Below are positions 1 through 15,379 of a stretch of 64,000 nt of DNA, in pieces. The notes under the pieces are model-generated. The model did not search any database. It was not told where the DNA came from and saw only the letters and a list, made by a program, of their open reading frames with translations. Location: positions 1 to 64,000 of the forward strand of contig NZ_JARGND010000009.1 in assembly GCF_029212645.1 (NCBI RefSeq), written 5' to 3'. The translations under genes and the position numbers were made by a program. Every line of letters starts with the position of its first letter. Within the stretch, counting starts at the first letter, position 1. Source of the DNA: Vannielia sp. Lineage in GTDB: Bacteria > Pseudomonadota > Alphaproteobacteria > Rhodobacterales > Rhodobacteraceae.

Positions 1-2348
1 ATCGTGCGATCAGATGAGAAGTGCCCTGCGCCCGCGATATTGCGCAGCGCCAGCCGGTTCCAGTGGTCCGCATCGCGATAAGCGTGATCCACCTCGGCCT
101 GCGCGGCAAGGTAGCTGTCAAAATCCGAGGCCACGAGAAAGGGATCACTGTTCCAGACCGAGTCCACCAGCCCCGCGTAGCGCCCCGGCTCATCCGGGCT
201 GAACCGCCCCTCAACGATCATCTGCAAAATATCGCGCAGTGGCTGGCTCGCCTCAATCGCCTTGCGGGCGTGCCCCTCCAGTTGGGAGCGCTGCTGAACC
301 TCGCCAGCATCCATCCCGAAGAGGAAAAAGTTTTCTGGGCCCACCTGCTCACGGATCTCCACATTGGCCCCATCCAGCGTGCCAATCGTCAGCGCACCGT
401 TCATGGTGAACTTCATGTTGCCCGTGCCCGAGGCTTCCTTGCCCGCGGTCGAAATCTGCTCTGAAAGGTCGGTCGCCGGGATCAGCCGCTGCGCCATCGA
501 AACGTTGTAATTGGCCGGGTAAATCACCTTCAGCAAATCGCCCACCACGGGGTCGGCGTTGATGGTGGCGGCCACATCGTTGATGAAGCGCACAATGTCC
601 TTGGCCACAAAATACCCCGGCGCCGCCTTGCCGCCGAATATCTTCACCCGTGGCACCCAATCGCCCTGCGGGTTCGCGCGGATTGCCGACCAGCGGGCGA
701 TTGTCTCGAAGACGTTAAGCAACTGGCGTTTGTATTCATGCATCCGCTTCACCTGCACATCAAACATCGCACTCGGGTCCAGCGAAACGCCAAGCTGCTC
801 CGCCGCCCAGTTTGACAGCGCCACCTTGTTTTGCCGTTTTGCCGCGCCGATCGCATCGCGCACGGCCGGGTCATTTTCATGTGCGCCAAGCTCGGCCAAG
901 CGGCCCAGATCATCCTCCCAGCCGAGACCAATCGTGTCACTCAACACGCGTGACAGGGCGGGGTTTGATAGCCTGAGCCAGCGGCGCGGTGTTACCCCGT
1001 TGGTCTGGTTCAAAATACGCTGTGGGTATAGCCTGTTCAACCCGGCAAAAACCGTCTGCTGCATCAGATCTGTGTGCAGAGCCGAAACCCCGTTCACATG
1101 CGCGGCCATCACAAAGGCCAGCGTGCCCATATGCACCTGATCGTGGTGCACAATCGCCAGATCTTCGCCGCAGCCCGTTGCCGCCTGATGCTCTGCATCT
1201 ATCCGCTCGATAATCTGCATATGGCGCGGCAAGACCCGGCCCATGAGCCAGGTTGACCACGTTTCCAGCGCCTCGGGCAGCAGCGTGTGGTTGGTGTAAT
1301 TCAAACAACCTTGCGCCAGCCGTCTGGCCTCGTCCCACCCCAGCCCGTGCACATCCACCAACAAGCGGATCAGCTCTGGTCCGGCCAGCGCCGGGTGGGT
1401 GTCATTCATCTGGATCGCCACCTTTTCGGGCAGCAGGGCAAGATCATCATACTCGCTCAGGAACCGGCGCAGAATGTCCTGCAAGGCCGCCGAAGTGAGG
1501 AAATACTCCTGCTTCAAGCGCAGCTCCTTGCCGCTTTCGGTGGTGTCTTCGGGGTAAAGCACCCGCGACAGGGTGCGCGCCAGCGTTTCAGGCGCCGCCG
1601 CCGCCGTGTGATCGCCCGAGTTGAACCGCCCCAGATCAAACAGCTCGGTCGGATGCGCGCCCCAGAGCCGCAGCGTATTGGCCCATTTGCCCTGCCAGCC
1701 CACCACCGGCATGTCATAGGCGCGGGCATAAACCGTTTCCGCCGGATGCCAGACCGCGCCGCCATCCCCCTCCTCAACGTACCCCTTGAAGGGGATGGTG
1801 TAGCGGGCTTCCGGGCGCTCAAACTCCCACGGATGGGGCAGGTTCAGCCAATCCTCCGGGTGCTCCACCTGCCGCCCGCCCTCAAACCGCTGGCGAAACA
1901 GCCCGTGCTCGTAACGAATGCCATAGCCATGCGCCGGGCAGGCCAGGGTCGACATGCTTTCCAGAAAACACGCCGCCAAGCGGCCAAGGCCCCCGTTGCC
2001 CAAAGCGGCGTCAGGCTCGTCTTCGATCACCGCCTCCAGTGCGATCCCCTCTTCGGCCAGCACCGTTTCAATGGTGTCGCGCAACCCCAAGTTCACCATC
2101 GCATCCTCAAGGATCCGGCCAATCAGAAACTCCATCGACAGGTAATAAACCCGCTTGCCCTGCGCCTCATAGGTCTTGCGGGTGGCAGCAAACCACGGCT
2201 CGATCAGGATATCGCGCACGGAGTGGCTCACCGCCATGCGCCAGTCATAAAGGCTGGCGTGGGCCTTATCCTTGCCAAGCGTATAGGTCAGATGCCGGGT
2301 GATACGCAGGCGCAACGCCTCAGCAGACAGATCATTCATGGCATTCAT
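1..2348 (-). CDS. glgP: glycogen/starch phosphorylase, 3' end outside window
   Basis: Minus-strand reading MNAMNDLSAEALRLRITRHLTYTLGKDKAHASLYDW...YYLSMEFLIGR...GNGGLGRLAACFLES...QMNDTHPAL...NGVTPRRWL...EASGTGNMKFTMNGALTIGTLDGAN...; open to the window edge, so absent from the ORF track. Confidence 0.95.
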   Translation of the reverse strand, partial: MNAMNDLSAEALRLRITRHLTYTLGKDKAHASLYDWRMAVSHSVRDILIEPWFAATRKTYEAQGKRVYYLSMEFLIGRILEDAMVNLGLRDTIETVLAEEGIALEAVIEDEPDAALGNGGLGRLAACFLESMSTLACPAHGYGIRYEHGLFRQRFEGGRQVEHPEDWLNLPHPWEFERPEARYTIPFKGYVEEGDGGAVWHPAETVYARAYDMPVVGWQGKWANTLRLWGAHPTELFDLGRFNSGDHTAAAAPETLARTLSRVLYPEDTTESGKELRLKQEYFLTSAALQDILRRFLSEYDDLALLPEKVAIQMNDTHPALAGPELIRLLVDVHGLGWDEARRLAQGCLNYTNHTLLPEALETWSTWLMGRVLPRHMQIIERIDAEHQAATGCGEDLAIVHHDQVHMGTLAFVMAAHVNGVSALHTDLMQQTVFAGLNRLYPQRILNQTNGVTPRRWLRLSNPALSRVLSDTIGLGWEDDLGRLAELGAHENDPAVRDAIGAAKRQNKVALSNWAAEQLGVSLDPSAMFDVQVKRMHEYKRQLLNVFETIARWSAIRANPQGDWVPRVKIFGGKAAPGYFVAKDIVRFINDVAATINADPVVGDLLKVIYPANYNVSMAQRLIPATDLSEQISTAGKEASGTGNMKFTMNGALTIGTLDGANVEIREQVGPENFFLFGMDAGEVQQRSQLEGHARKAIEASQPLRDILQMIVEGRFSPDEPGRYAGLVDSVWNSDPFLVASDFDSYLAAQAEVDHAYRDADHWNRLALRNIAGAGHFSSDRT

Positions 2349-2578
2349 CAGGGCAGTCCCGTGTGGTTCATCGGCAAGCCAACCCCGCTTCACCAGCCGT
2401 GGGGCCAAAAGGATCGTCGCGCCGCTCTCCCCCGCATCCAATAAAAACCCCTGGAGTGCGAGGGGGCCACCGCGCCCGGGCCAATGCCTCAAGGGGGCTG
2501 CCGTATTTGCGCAACACCGAAAACCGGCACCGCCTCGCCCGCCAGACCCGCCCCCCCCCAAGCGAACATCCCCGCAGG

Positions 2579-6340
<3,762 letters not shown>

Positions 6341-6344
<4 letters not shown>

Positions 6345-7771
6345 GTTTTGGCCTCCATCAGCGCCTCGTAAATTCCATGGTATTCTGCCGCCGAGGCCGC
6401 CCAGCCCACCGGTTGCTTCATCGCGTTGCGCTGCATCGCGCTCCACACCTTGGGTTGCGCATAAAGCTCACCAAGCCGGACAAAGGCATTGCCCAGCGCC
6501 TGCGCGGTGATCGGGAAAAACTGCACCCCGGTCGCCACCCCGACCGTCAGCGCGGCGGGCGAGGCGTTGATCACCGTATCGGCCAGCCCCCCCGTCAACG
6601 CGACCAGCGGCAGGGTGCCGTAGCGCAGCCCGTAAAGCTGCGTCAACCCACATGGCTCAAACCGCGAGGGCACCAAAATCGCATCGCCCCCCGCCATCAT
6701 CCGGTGTGAAAGTGCCTCGTCATAGCCGATCTTCACCGCCACATTGGAGTGCGTCGCCGCCGCCTCCAACAGGGCAACCTCCAGCTTGGGATCGCCCGAG
6801 CCAAGCAGCGCAAGCTGCCCGCCCTGCTCCAGCAAATGCGGCAGCGCCTCAAGCAACAGATCAATGCCCTTCTGCTCGGTCAGCCTTGACACCAACACAC
6901 AGAGCGGGCCATCGGCCTTGCCCAAGCCAAATGTCTTTTGCAGCGCTTTCTTGTTGGCCGCTTTGCCCGCCGCCGTGGTGTAGGGCTTGATGTTGGGGTC
7001 CTCTGCCGGGTTCCAAACCGCCTCGTCGATCCCGTTGACAATGCCAATCAGATCCGCCTGACGGTGGCGCAGTATCCCGTCCATCCCGATGCCAAACTCC
7101 GGTGTCAGCAACTCCTCGGCATAGGTCCGCGATACGGTTGTGATCCGCGCTGCCCCCGCCAGCCCGGCCTTCAGCGCCGAGATTTGTCCCCAGAATTCAA
7201 AGTGATCGGCGTTAAACCGGCCCGCATCCAGCCGCAAGGCCGCCAGCCTCTCTGCCCCGGTATTGCCGTGAAAGGCGATGTTGTGAACGGTAAACACGAA
7301 AGGCGTGGCCACCTCCATCGCATGCAAATATTCCGGCGTCAGCCCGGCCTGCCAATCATGGCCATGCACGATATCGGGCTGCCAGCCCGCCGCCCCGCTC
7401 TTGGCAATCCCCGCCGCCACATAGCACAGCGCGGCAAAGCGTTCGGGGTTGTCAGGCCAGTCCGCGCCCGTTGGCGTGTTATAAATCCCGCCATCCCGGT
7501 CATACAAATGCGGCGCATCCAGCAGCAACAGATCAAGCCCGGCCATCTCGCAGGCCCGCAGCTTGGCCGCCCCGCCAAACAGGTCTTTGTAGGTTTCAAC
7601 AACCCTGGTTTTGCCGAGGTGTTTCAGGATGCTGCGATAGCCCGGCAACAGCACGCGCACCTCGTCGCCGCAGTCCGCCAGCGCGGCAGGCAAGGCCCCC
7701 GCCACATCCGCCAGACCACCAGTTTTGATCAGCGGCGCGCACTCTGAAACGACGAACAACACCTTTGTCAT
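6341..7771 (-). CDS. glgA: glycogen synthase GlgA
   Basis: [31 protein letters not shown]...[10 protein letters not shown]...[21 protein letters not shown]; start overlaps glgC stop (ATGA). Confidence 0.95.
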
Positions 7772-9024
7772 GAGGCAGCGGCTTTCTTGTCCAGCATGGT
7801 CTGGGAGATCAGCGTTGTGCCGCGCTCGGTGACGCGGAACCACTTTGCATCCTCGGTGTGATCCTCGCCCACCACCAGCCCCTCGGGGATGATTACACCG
7901 CCATCAATCACCACCTGCCGCAGCCGCGCCGAGCGGTTGACGACCACGCCGGGCAGCAGCACCGCATGGTCCATCACCGCGTAGGAATTGGTGTGCACAT
8001 TGGTAAACAGCACCGAATTTCGCACCTCCGTCCCTGAAACAATGCACCCGCCAGACACCATCGACGAAATCGCCATGCCGCGCCTGTCACGCTCATCGTG
8101 GATAAACTTCGCAGGCGGCACGCTCTCGTTATAGGTCCAGATCGGCCAGCTTTTGTCCCAGAGGTCCAACTCGGGGGTAAAGTTGGTAAGGTCTATATGC
8201 GCCTGCCAGAAGGCATCCACCGTGCCTACGTCTTTCCAGTAGGCGGGCGCGCCCTGATCGCGCACGCAGCTTTCGTCAAACCGATGCGCCATCGCCTTGC
8301 CGTTCTTCACGATCTCCGGGATCAGATCATTGCCAAAATCATTGGTCGACTCCGCGTCCTCAGCGTCTTTTTGCAAAAGATCGCGCAGGAATTTCCAGTC
8401 AAACACGTAAATCCCCATCGAGGCGAGCGCCATGGCCGGGTCTTCCGGGGTGCCCGGCGGGTCGTCCGGCTTTTCGAGGAAACTGGTGATCCGCCCGGCC
8501 TTGTCAGTGTCCATCACCCCAAAGGCCGAGGCCTCCTCGCGCGGCACCGTCAGGCAGCCCACGGTCACATCGGCACCGGATTCCACATGCTGGCGCAGCA
8601 TGATCTCGTAATCCATCTTGTAAATATGGTCGCCCGCCAGAATGATCACATAATCAACGTCGTAGCTGTCAACGATGTCGATGTTCTGGGTCACCGCATC
8701 GGCTGTGCCCTTATACCAACTCTCAGTGCCGCCGCGCTGCGACGCGGGCAGCACATCGAGAAATTCATTGCGCTCGGCCCTCAGGAAGTTCCAGCCGCGC
8801 TGCAAATGCCGGATCAGGCTGTGCGCCTTGTATTGCGTGGCAATCGCCATCTTGCGGATGCCGGAATTCAGCGCGTTCGAGAGGGCAAAGTCAATGATCC
8901 GCCCCTTGCCGCCAAACGGCACCGCAGGTTTCACCCGCCTGTCCGTCAATTCCTTGAGGCGGCTGCCGCGCCCTCCGGCAAGCACGAAAACCATTGATCT
9001 GTGGGTCAACCTTTGTGTCCGCAT
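7768..9024 (-). CDS. glgC: glucose-1-phosphate adenylyltransferase
   Basis: [65 protein letters not shown] Shine-Dalgarno upstream of ATG at 9024. Confidence 0.95.
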   Translation of the reverse strand: MRTQRLTHRSMVFVLAGGRGSRLKELTDRRVKPAVPFGGKGRIIDFALSNALNSGIRKMAIATQYKAHSLIRHLQRGWNFLRAERNEFLDVLPASQRGGTESWYKGTADAVTQNIDIVDSYDVDYVIILAGDHIYKMDYEIMLRQHVESGADVTVGCLTVPREEASAFGVMDTDKAGRITSFLEKPDDPPGTPEDPAMALASMGIYVFDWKFLRDLLQKDAEDAESTNDFGNDLIPEIVKNGKAMAHRFDESCVRDQGAPAYWKDVGTVDAFWQAHIDLTNFTPELDLWDKSWPIWTYNESVPPAKFIHDERDRRGMAISSMVSGGCIVSGTEVRNSVLFTNVHTNSYAVMDHAVLLPGVVVNRSARLRQVVIDGGVIIPEGLVVGEDHTEDAKWFRVTERGTTLISQTMLDKKAAAS

Positions 9025-9050
9025 GGCGGTTCCTCCCCTTAAGTCCGTGT

Positions 9051-11261
9051 TCAATCGCGCAGCCTCAAAATGACAACCGATAAGGGTGGCAGCGTGAGCC
9101 GCACCGATTGCGCATGGCCGTCACATGGCTCCTGCACCGCCTCGACTCCGCCCATGTTGCCACGGTTTTCGCCGCCGTAGATGGCCGCGTCACTGTTCAA
9201 AACCTCTTCCCAGAAGCCCGGCGCGGGCACCCCCACCCTAAAGCTCAACCTCTCAACCGGGGTAAAGTTGCACATCACCACCACCGGCGCGTCACCCTCT
9301 GCGCCAAAGCGGGCAAACCCGATAGTGGATTGCGCCGGATCGTTATGCAGCCAGGCAAACCCCTCGGGCAGGCAATCCCCCACATGCAGCGCCGGGGTGG
9401 CGCAATAAAGCGCGTTCAGATCACGCACCAGCTGCTGCACCCCCTTGTTGGCAGGCCGGTCCGCCGCGCCCCAATTCAGCTCGCCGTCATGGATCCACTC
9501 CTCGGGCTGGGCAAATTCACAGCCCATGAACAGCAGCTTCTTGCCGGGATGCGCCCACATGAAAGCATAATAGGCCCGCAGATTGGCGAACTTCTCCCAG
9601 TCGCTCCCCGGCATCTTCTCGATCATCGAGCCTTTGCCATGCACCACCTCGTCATGGCTGATCGGCAGGATGAAATTCTCGGTGAAGGCCCAATCAATCG
9701 GGAAGGTCATCAGGTGGTGATCGTGCCGGCGATGGATCGGGTCTTTTTCCATGTAGCGCAGCGTGTCGTTCATCCAGCCCATGTTCCACTTGTAGCCAAA
9801 GCCAAGCCCGCCACCGTGAACCGGCTGTGACACGCCGGGAAACGAGGTGCTTTCCTCGGCCACCGTCATCACGCTGGCATCGGCCCCGTAAACTGCGGTG
9901 TTCATCTCCTGCAAAAAGGCAATAGCCTCGTAATTCTCGCGCCCGCCGTCCTTGTTGGGCACCCACTCGCCCGCTTCGCGCGAATAATCGCGGTACAGCA
10001 TTGAGGCCACCGCATCCACGCGCAGCCCATCAAGGTGATATTCTTCCATCCAATACAGGGCGTTGGACACGAGGTAGTTCTTCACCTCGCGCCGCCCGTA
10101 ATTATAAATCAGCGTGTTCCAATCCTGGTGAAAGCCCTCGCGCGGGTCGGCGTGTTCATAAAGCGCCGTGCCGTCAAACTGCACCAGCCCGTGCTCGTCG
10201 GTCGGGAAATGCCCCGGCACCCAATCGAGCAGCACGCCGATATCTGCCGCATGGGCGGCTTCCACAAAATCCCTGAACTCATGCGGCGGGCCAAAGCGGA
10301 TCGTCGGCGCAAACAGCCCCACCGGCTGATAGCCCCAGGAGCCATCAAACGGAAACTCCGAGATCGGCAGCAGCTCGATATGGGTGAACCCCATGAACTT
10401 GGCGTATCCCACCAGATCGCGGGCCAGCTCCTTATAGCTCAGCGGTCGCCCGCCGTCGTCATAGCGCCGCCGCCATGACCCAAGATGCACCTCGTAAATG
10501 CTGATCGCGCTGGCCCGGCTAGCCCGCTCTGCCCGCTCGGCCATCCAGCCCGCATCCTTCCAGCCATAGCCCTCGATATCCCGCACGACCGAGGCCTTTT
10601 CCGGCGGATGCTGCGAGCCAAAGCCAACCGGATCAGCCTTGAGCGCAAGCCCCCCCTCCGCGCCGACGATCTCATATTTGTAAAGCGCGCCCTCGCCCAC
10701 ACCGGGCAAAAACACCTCCCAAACGCCGGTCTCCCCCGCGCGTCGCATCGGGTGGCGCCGCCCATCCCACTGGTTGAACTCCCCCACCACGCTCACGCGC
10801 CGCGCATTCGGCGCCCAAACCGCAAAGTGAACCCCATCGAGCTTTTTGTGCCGCGTCACATGCGCCCCAAGCACCCGCCACAGCTCCTTGTGGGTGCCTT
10901 CGCTCAGCAGGTATTGGTCAAAATCGGTGAGAATGGGATCAAGCGCAAAGGGATCGTCGATCTCGTGCAGCGTGCCATCGCCGTTTCGCACCTTCAGCCG
11001 ATACGCCCCGCCCGCAACGGGGCCGCAAAACACATCGCCCCCCACGCGCGGCAGCGCCGTTTCCCTGCCCCCCACAACCGCGCTCACCTCTGCGGCATCG
11101 GGCATAAAGCTGGTGATCCATCGCCGATTGCCGCTTTTATGCGGACCAAGCACATCAAAGGGCGCTGCGTGGTTTCCGCTGTTCAGCGCGGCGATATCCG
11201 CCTCGGTCAGAAAATCGGGTAAGCGCGAGGAGGGCTTTGGTCCGGCGTCACGCTCTGGCAT
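9051..11261 (-). CDS. glgB: 1,4-alpha-glucan branching enzyme
   Basis: CBM48/GH13 branching enzyme motifs: [74 protein letters not shown]. Confidence 0.95.
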   Translation of the reverse strand: MPERDAGPKPSSRLPDFLTEADIAALNSGNHAAPFDVLGPHKSGNRRWITSFMPDAAEVSAVVGGRETALPRVGGDVFCGPVAGGAYRLKVRNGDGTLHEIDDPFALDPILTDFDQYLLSEGTHKELWRVLGAHVTRHKKLDGVHFAVWAPNARRVSVVGEFNQWDGRRHPMRRAGETGVWEVFLPGVGEGALYKYEIVGAEGGLALKADPVGFGSQHPPEKASVVRDIEGYGWKDAGWMAERAERASRASAISIYEVHLGSWRRRYDDGGRPLSYKELARDLVGYAKFMGFTHIELLPISEFPFDGSWGYQPVGLFAPTIRFGPPHEFRDFVEAAHAADIGVLLDWVPGHFPTDEHGLVQFDGTALYEHADPREGFHQDWNTLIYNYGRREVKNYLVSNALYWMEEYHLDGLRVDAVASMLYRDYSREAGEWVPNKDGGRENYEAIAFLQEMNTAVYGADASVMTVAEESTSFPGVSQPVHGGGLGFGYKWNMGWMNDTLRYMEKDPIHRRHDHHLMTFPIDWAFTENFILPISHDEVVHGKGSMIEKMPGSDWEKFANLRAYYAFMWAHPGKKLLFMGCEFAQPEEWIHDGELNWGAADRPANKGVQQLVRDLNALYCATPALHVGDCLPEGFAWLHNDPAQSTIGFARFGAEGDAPVVVMCNFTPVERLSFRVGVPAPGFWEEVLNSDAAIYGGENRGNMGGVEAVQEPCDGHAQSVRLTLPPLSVVILRLRD

Positions 11262-11655
11262 TCACGACCCCCCACAATATCAATCCCATGGCCGCAAATT
11301 CAGCGCCAATGCAGGACCGAACTCAAGCACAGAGACACATCCAAGGTCAACAGACAGCAAAGAGGCGGCCATCTCCTCGGGCGCACCCATCCGCCAACAG
11401 AGGCGAAGGCCCCCGCGAGCCGCTCAATGGGCGGCGCATCCAAATGGAAAGCCTCCTGCACAGCCCCCTTTCGCCCCCTAAATCCGGCAGCCCAAAGTGC
11501 AGATCAATTTTCTTTCTGCCCTTTATGCCAGTAAAATCAAAGCCCTACCGCAAGCTCACGCTTCCGTGAAAAACCAAACCCGCCGGTCACCCCGTAGTCC
11601 TGTTCATAAGCTGCCCGGCATGGAGCAGCTAACCAACTGAGAGGATATTCTAACA

Positions 11656-12207
11656 ATGACCTTCGCCAAAACAATCGCCCTCACCGCCGTCGCCGCCCTC
11701 ACCGCAGGCAGCGCCTTCGCCATGAACCCCGAAGTCGGCGGTGCCAAGATGTACGAAGACAAGAACATCATCGAAAACGCCGTGAACTCCGCCGATCACA
11801 CCACCCTCGTGGCTGCCGTAAAAGCCGCCGGCTTGGTTGAAACGCTCTCCGGCGAAGGTCCCTTCACCGTGTTCGCCCCGACCAACGCCGCCTTTGCCGC
11901 GCTGCCCGCAGGCACCGTTGAAACCCTTCTGAAGCCGGAAAACAAGGCCCAGCTCACCAAGATCCTCACCTGCCACGTTGTCGCCGCTGATGCGATGTCG
12001 GCTGTGATCAACCAGATGATCGAAGACGATAACGGCACCCACCCCGTGCAAACCGTTGGCGGCTGTGTCTTCACCGCCGAGAAGCTGGGCAACAACATCG
12101 TGATGCGTGATGAAAACGGCGGCACCGCCACCGTAACCATCGCCGACGTCGATCAGTCCAACGGCGTGATCCACGTCATCGATGGCGTCCTTCTCCCCAA
12201 GATGTAA
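11656..12207 (+). CDS. secreted fasciclin (FAS1) domain protein
   Basis: Signal peptide MTFAKTIALTAVAALTAGSAFA; FAS1 motifs GPFTVFAPTNAAFAALPAGTVETLL and VIHVIDGVLLPKM. Confidence 0.88.
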   Translation: MTFAKTIALTAVAALTAGSAFAMNPEVGGAKMYEDKNIIENAVNSADHTTLVAAVKAAGLVETLSGEGPFTVFAPTNAAFAALPAGTVETLLKPENKAQLTKILTCHVVAADAMSAVINQMIEDDNGTHPVQTVGGCVFTAEKLGNNIVMRDENGGTATVTIADVDQSNGVIHVIDGVLLPKM

Positions 12208-12340
12208 GTCCCTCCCGGTCGACTTGCTCAGCCCCGCTCCCGGCCCCTGTGCCAAGGCGGGGCACCCGCACCATCCCGGCCCTGTCGGGGTGGTGCAATC
12301 AATTCAGCATCCTATATCAAGTGCGATGGAGGAACCCCCA

Positions 12341-12811
12341 ATGAACCGCCGCCACCTCATTTTCACAGGCCTTGCCGCAAGCCTTAGCCCCTCGTTACTC
12401 AGAGCCGCCGAGGGCAAGTTCGAAGTCACGCGCTCGAAGGCCGAGTGGCAGGCGATGTTGAGCGATCTTGAGTATGAGGTGATGCGCGAAGAAGGCACCG
12501 AACGCGCCTTCACCTCCCCGCTGGACGATGAAAAGCGGGCAGGCCAGTTCCTGTGCAAAGGCTGCGATCTGCCGCTTTATGCCTCCGAAACCAAATATGA
12601 TAGCGGCACCGGCTGGCCAAGTTTCTATCAGGCCCTGCCCGGCGCGGTCAAAACCAAGGAAGACCGCCGCCTCTTTTCTGTGCGCACCGAAGTGCACTGC
12701 CGCCGCTGCGGCTCTCACCTCGGTCACATCTTCGATGATGGGCCACAACCCACCGGCAAACGGCACTGTCTCAACGGCGTCAGCCTTGTATTTCAGCCCA
12801 GCGCCGCTTGA
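12341..12811 (+). CDS. msrB: peptide-methionine (R)-S-oxide reductase with N-terminal export signal
   Basis: SelR/MsrB motifs LCKGCDLPLY, GTGWPSFYQ, EVHCRRCGSHLGHIFDDGP, KRHCLNGVSL; N-terminal MNRRHLIFTGLAASLSPSLLRAAEG. Confidence 0.9.
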   Translation: MNRRHLIFTGLAASLSPSLLRAAEGKFEVTRSKAEWQAMLSDLEYEVMREEGTERAFTSPLDDEKRAGQFLCKGCDLPLYASETKYDSGTGWPSFYQALPGAVKTKEDRRLFSVRTEVHCRRCGSHLGHIFDDGPQPTGKRHCLNGVSLVFQPSAA

Positions 12812-12864
12812 CCCTGCCCACCGCTTCATCGCATTCTGTAATGTGTAATATGAGATCGGAGCAC

Positions 12865-13194
12865 ATGGACGCACCAGCCCTTAACGACCAAAAAGGCAAT
12901 GCCAACCCGCGCGAAATGGAGGCAAACGCCCGCCGCGCGGCGGAATTTCTCAAGACGCTCTCCCACGAGGGCCGGCTGATGATCCTGTGCCATCTGGCCG
13001 ATGGCGAAAAATCCGTGACAGAGCTGGAAGCCCTGCTGGATTGCCGCCAATCCGCTGTCAGCCAGCAACTCGCGCGGTTGCGCTCGGAAAGGCTTGTCAG
13101 CCCGCGCCGGGATGGCAAAACCGTCTATTACGCCCTGGCGGATGACCGCGCCCGCGCCGCCGTTGGTCTGATGTACGATCTTTTCTGCACCTGA
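12865..13194 (+). CDS. ArsR-family winged-helix regulator, BigR/SqrR-like
   Basis: FLKTLSHEGRLMILCHLADGEKSVTELEALLDCRQSAVSQQLARLRSERLVSPRRDGKTVYYALADDRA...LFCT; Cys in the ILCHL and C-terminal FCT positions. Confidence 0.82.
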   Translation: MDAPALNDQKGNANPREMEANARRAAEFLKTLSHEGRLMILCHLADGEKSVTELEALLDCRQSAVSQQLARLRSERLVSPRRDGKTVYYALADDRARAAVGLMYDLFCT

Positions 13195-13320
13195 TCCGCG
13201 CCTGACCATCACGCAGCCGCCGCGATGGTGACGAGCGTCGTCACCATCGGCCACACCAGCACCGCACCACCTGCGGCTGGCCTTTGGCTATTGCCTTAGC
13301 CAAGGAGCGGCGTCACAGCA

Positions 13321-13361
13321 AAAAGCGCCCCGCTGGTGCTTGGCACCGGGGGGCGCTTTTC
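13321..13361. terminator. Rho-independent (bidirectional) terminator
   Basis: AAAAGCGCCCCgctggtgcttggcaccGGGGGGCGCTTTT between convergent arsR-like gene and bioY. Confidence 0.75.
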
Positions 13362-13436
13362 ACGCCTCATGAAAAATGGTCTCACGCCCCGCGCGCGCCA
13401 CCGGGGCGCGCAGAGAAGCAAGCGCCGCTCGCCGCT

Positions 13437-13997
13437 TCAGCTGCGCGAGAGCAACGCACCCGGTCGCGCCCGCGCCAGCGCCTGTGTCACCAACCCGGCC
13501 AAAACCGCCTTGATCAGATCACCGGGCACAAAGGGAACCCCCGCCACCAGCGCGGCTTCCAACGGGCCTGCGGGCTTCGTCACCATGTACCAGGGCAAGG
13601 CCACGCCATAAAGCGCCACAATGCCCCCCGCCACGGCAGCAACCGAGGCGGCCACCGCGACCGGCCCGCGCATCTTTTCCATGACCAACCCGGCCACAAA
13701 TGCCGCCACCGGGAAGCCGACGAAAAAGCCGGCCCAAGGGGTCATAAGCACCCCCGGCCCGCCACGCCCGCCAGCCAGCAAAGGCAGGCCAATCAGCACC
13801 AGCAGGCAGAACAGCGCGGCCGCCAGAAAGCCCCGCTTCGCGCCCAGAACCGTGCCGCACAGCATGATCCCCAGCGTCTGCGCCGTGATCGGAATGCCCG
13901 AGGCCAGCGTCAGCTTGGGCACCAGCCCCAATACCGCGATGAGCGCCGCGAAAAGCGCGATCATCACAAGGTCTTTCTCGTTAATTTTCTTGGTCAT
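13437..13997 (-). CDS. bioY: biotin ECF transporter S component BioY
   Basis: MTKKINEKDLVMIALFAALIAVLGLVPKLTLASGIPITAQTLGIMLCGTVLGAKRGFLAAALFCLLVLIGLPLLAGGRGG. Confidence 0.92.
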   Translation of the reverse strand: MTKKINEKDLVMIALFAALIAVLGLVPKLTLASGIPITAQTLGIMLCGTVLGAKRGFLAAALFCLLVLIGLPLLAGGRGGPGVLMTPWAGFFVGFPVAAFVAGLVMEKMRGPVAVAASVAAVAGGIVALYGVALPWYMVTKPAGPLEAALVAGVPFVPGDLIKAVLAGLVTQALARARPGALLSRS

Positions 13998-14611
13998 TTT
14001 CCTGTTCCTCCGGCCATTCCGCCACGCGCTCTCAGCGCCTCTGCTACACGGTCTGCATCATCCATCGCCAGCCCCGCCAGCGGCGCGGCAATCCGCCAGC
14101 CTGCGCGGCGGTGGCGTGACCGCGCCCGCCAGCTTTCGCCAAGCGCGCGGCCCTTCTCGCCTAGCACCGGGATAAACCGGATCGCCAGCGGAATAGCAAG
14201 CTCCAGCCCACGCGTCTTCACCCCAAGCGCGCGCAACGGCGCGAGCGCCCAGTGCAAGAAGCCCAGCATCTCCGAAAGCGGCGTCACCATGGTCACAAGG
14301 TTGGCCAATGCCACCGCCGAGACCAGCCGTAATACCACTACCGCGCCCTCAACCGGCGTCCACGTCACCACATGAAACGCCGCGATGAGCACCGCGAAGA
14401 GCGCCACGGGCCTTAGCGCCGCCACCCCGGCGCGGGCAAATCTGGCCCCCGGCAGCGCGTAAAGCGCCATCACCACCGCCAGCCCGGCAACCTGCCCCCA
14501 CAGGCTGCCGAGGGCAAAAAGCACAATGGTGGCCAACGCCAGAAGCCCCAGCTTCAGCCCGGCTCTCAGCCCGTGGTAAGGGGTCTTAACCGGCGAGGTC
14601 AGTGCCAGCAT
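13994..14611 (-). CDS. bioN: energy-coupling factor transmembrane protein BioN
   Basis: EcfT-like hydrophobic protein, overlaps bioY start and ATPase 3' end; ARGGMAGG near the C terminus. Confidence 0.8.
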   Translation of the reverse strand: MLALTSPVKTPYHGLRAGLKLGLLALATIVLFALGSLWGQVAGLAVVMALYALPGARFARAGVAALRPVALFAVLIAAFHVVTWTPVEGAVVVLRLVSAVALANLVTMVTPLSEMLGFLHWALAPLRALGVKTRGLELAIPLAIRFIPVLGEKGRALGESWRARSRHRRAGWRIAAPLAGLAMDDADRVAEALRARGGMAGGTGK

Positions 14612-15299
14612 CCTCGCCCTCCATCGCCGTGGTGAATTCTGCCAAAACCTGTGCCGCAGGCCCATCCGCCCTGATCCCGCCCGCCTCCAGCCAGATCACC
14701 CGGTCAAAGCCCGCCAGCGCCGCCGGATCATGGGTGATCAGCACCACCTGCTGCTTGAGCCGGGCAATCTCGCGGTGCAGGGCGCGCACCGTGGGGATAT
14801 CAAGCCCCGCAAATGGCTCATCCAGCAGCAGCCGTTTCGGAGCCATCGCCAGCACGGCGATGAGGCACAGCAAATGCCTTTGCCCGCCCGAAAGCTCTCC
14901 CACCGGGCGGCCCTCCCAATGCGCCTTGCCATGCTCGGCCAAGGCCGCCCTTGCCGCGCCTTTCGGGTCACTCACGCCCATCTGCGCAAGGCCAAAGGCC
15001 ACCTCCTCACCGCAAGTCGGAAAGATGATCTGGTGATCGGGGTTCTGGAAGAGGATTCCCACCTCCCGCAGCGCCGCCGCGCGGTCCGCGTAGATATCTT
15101 CGCCATTCACCTGCACGCTGCCGCAGGTTGGCGCGATCAACCCGGCCATCAGCCGCGCCAGCGTGGATTTGCCCGAGCCATTGCGCCCCACAATCCCAAT
15201 CCGCCGCTCAACCAGGCACAGCGTCAAAGGGGCCAAAATCTCGCGGCTTTCCACGGCGTAGCCCGCCCCATCCAGCTCTATCGCATCCGCCTCGCCCAT
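14586..15299 (-). CDS. bioM: energy-coupling factor ATPase BioM
   Basis: Walker A GRNGSGKSTLARLMAG, signature LSGGQRHLLCLIAVLA, Walker B KRLLLDEPFAGLD. Confidence 0.9.
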   Translation of the reverse strand: MGEADAIELDGAGYAVESREILAPLTLCLVERRIGIVGRNGSGKSTLARLMAGLIAPTCGSVQVNGEDIYADRAAALREVGILFQNPDHQIIFPTCGEEVAFGLAQMGVSDPKGAARAALAEHGKAHWEGRPVGELSGGQRHLLCLIAVLAMAPKRLLLDEPFAGLDIPTVRALHREIARLKQQVVLITHDPAALAGFDRVIWLEAGGIRADGPAAQVLAEFTTAMEGEDAGTDLAG

Positions 15300-15360
15300 C
15301 GCGCACATCTCCTTCGCCCGCCGCCTAGCAGATCGGCTTGGTGTGGTCCACTGCCGCTAA

Positions 15361-15379
15361 TCCGACTAAATTAATCGGA
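15361..15379. promoter_or_regulatory. near-perfect 19-bp palindrome, candidate iron-regulator operator
   Basis: TCCGACTAAATTAATCGGA; deviates from perfect symmetry only at positions 6/14 and the centre; immediately followed by TTGACA at 15381-15386. Confidence 0.5.

Noticed and set aside
13284-14375. 363-aa plus-strand ORF
   Set aside because: Antisense to bioY/bioN; low-complexity Arg/His/Gln-rich composition
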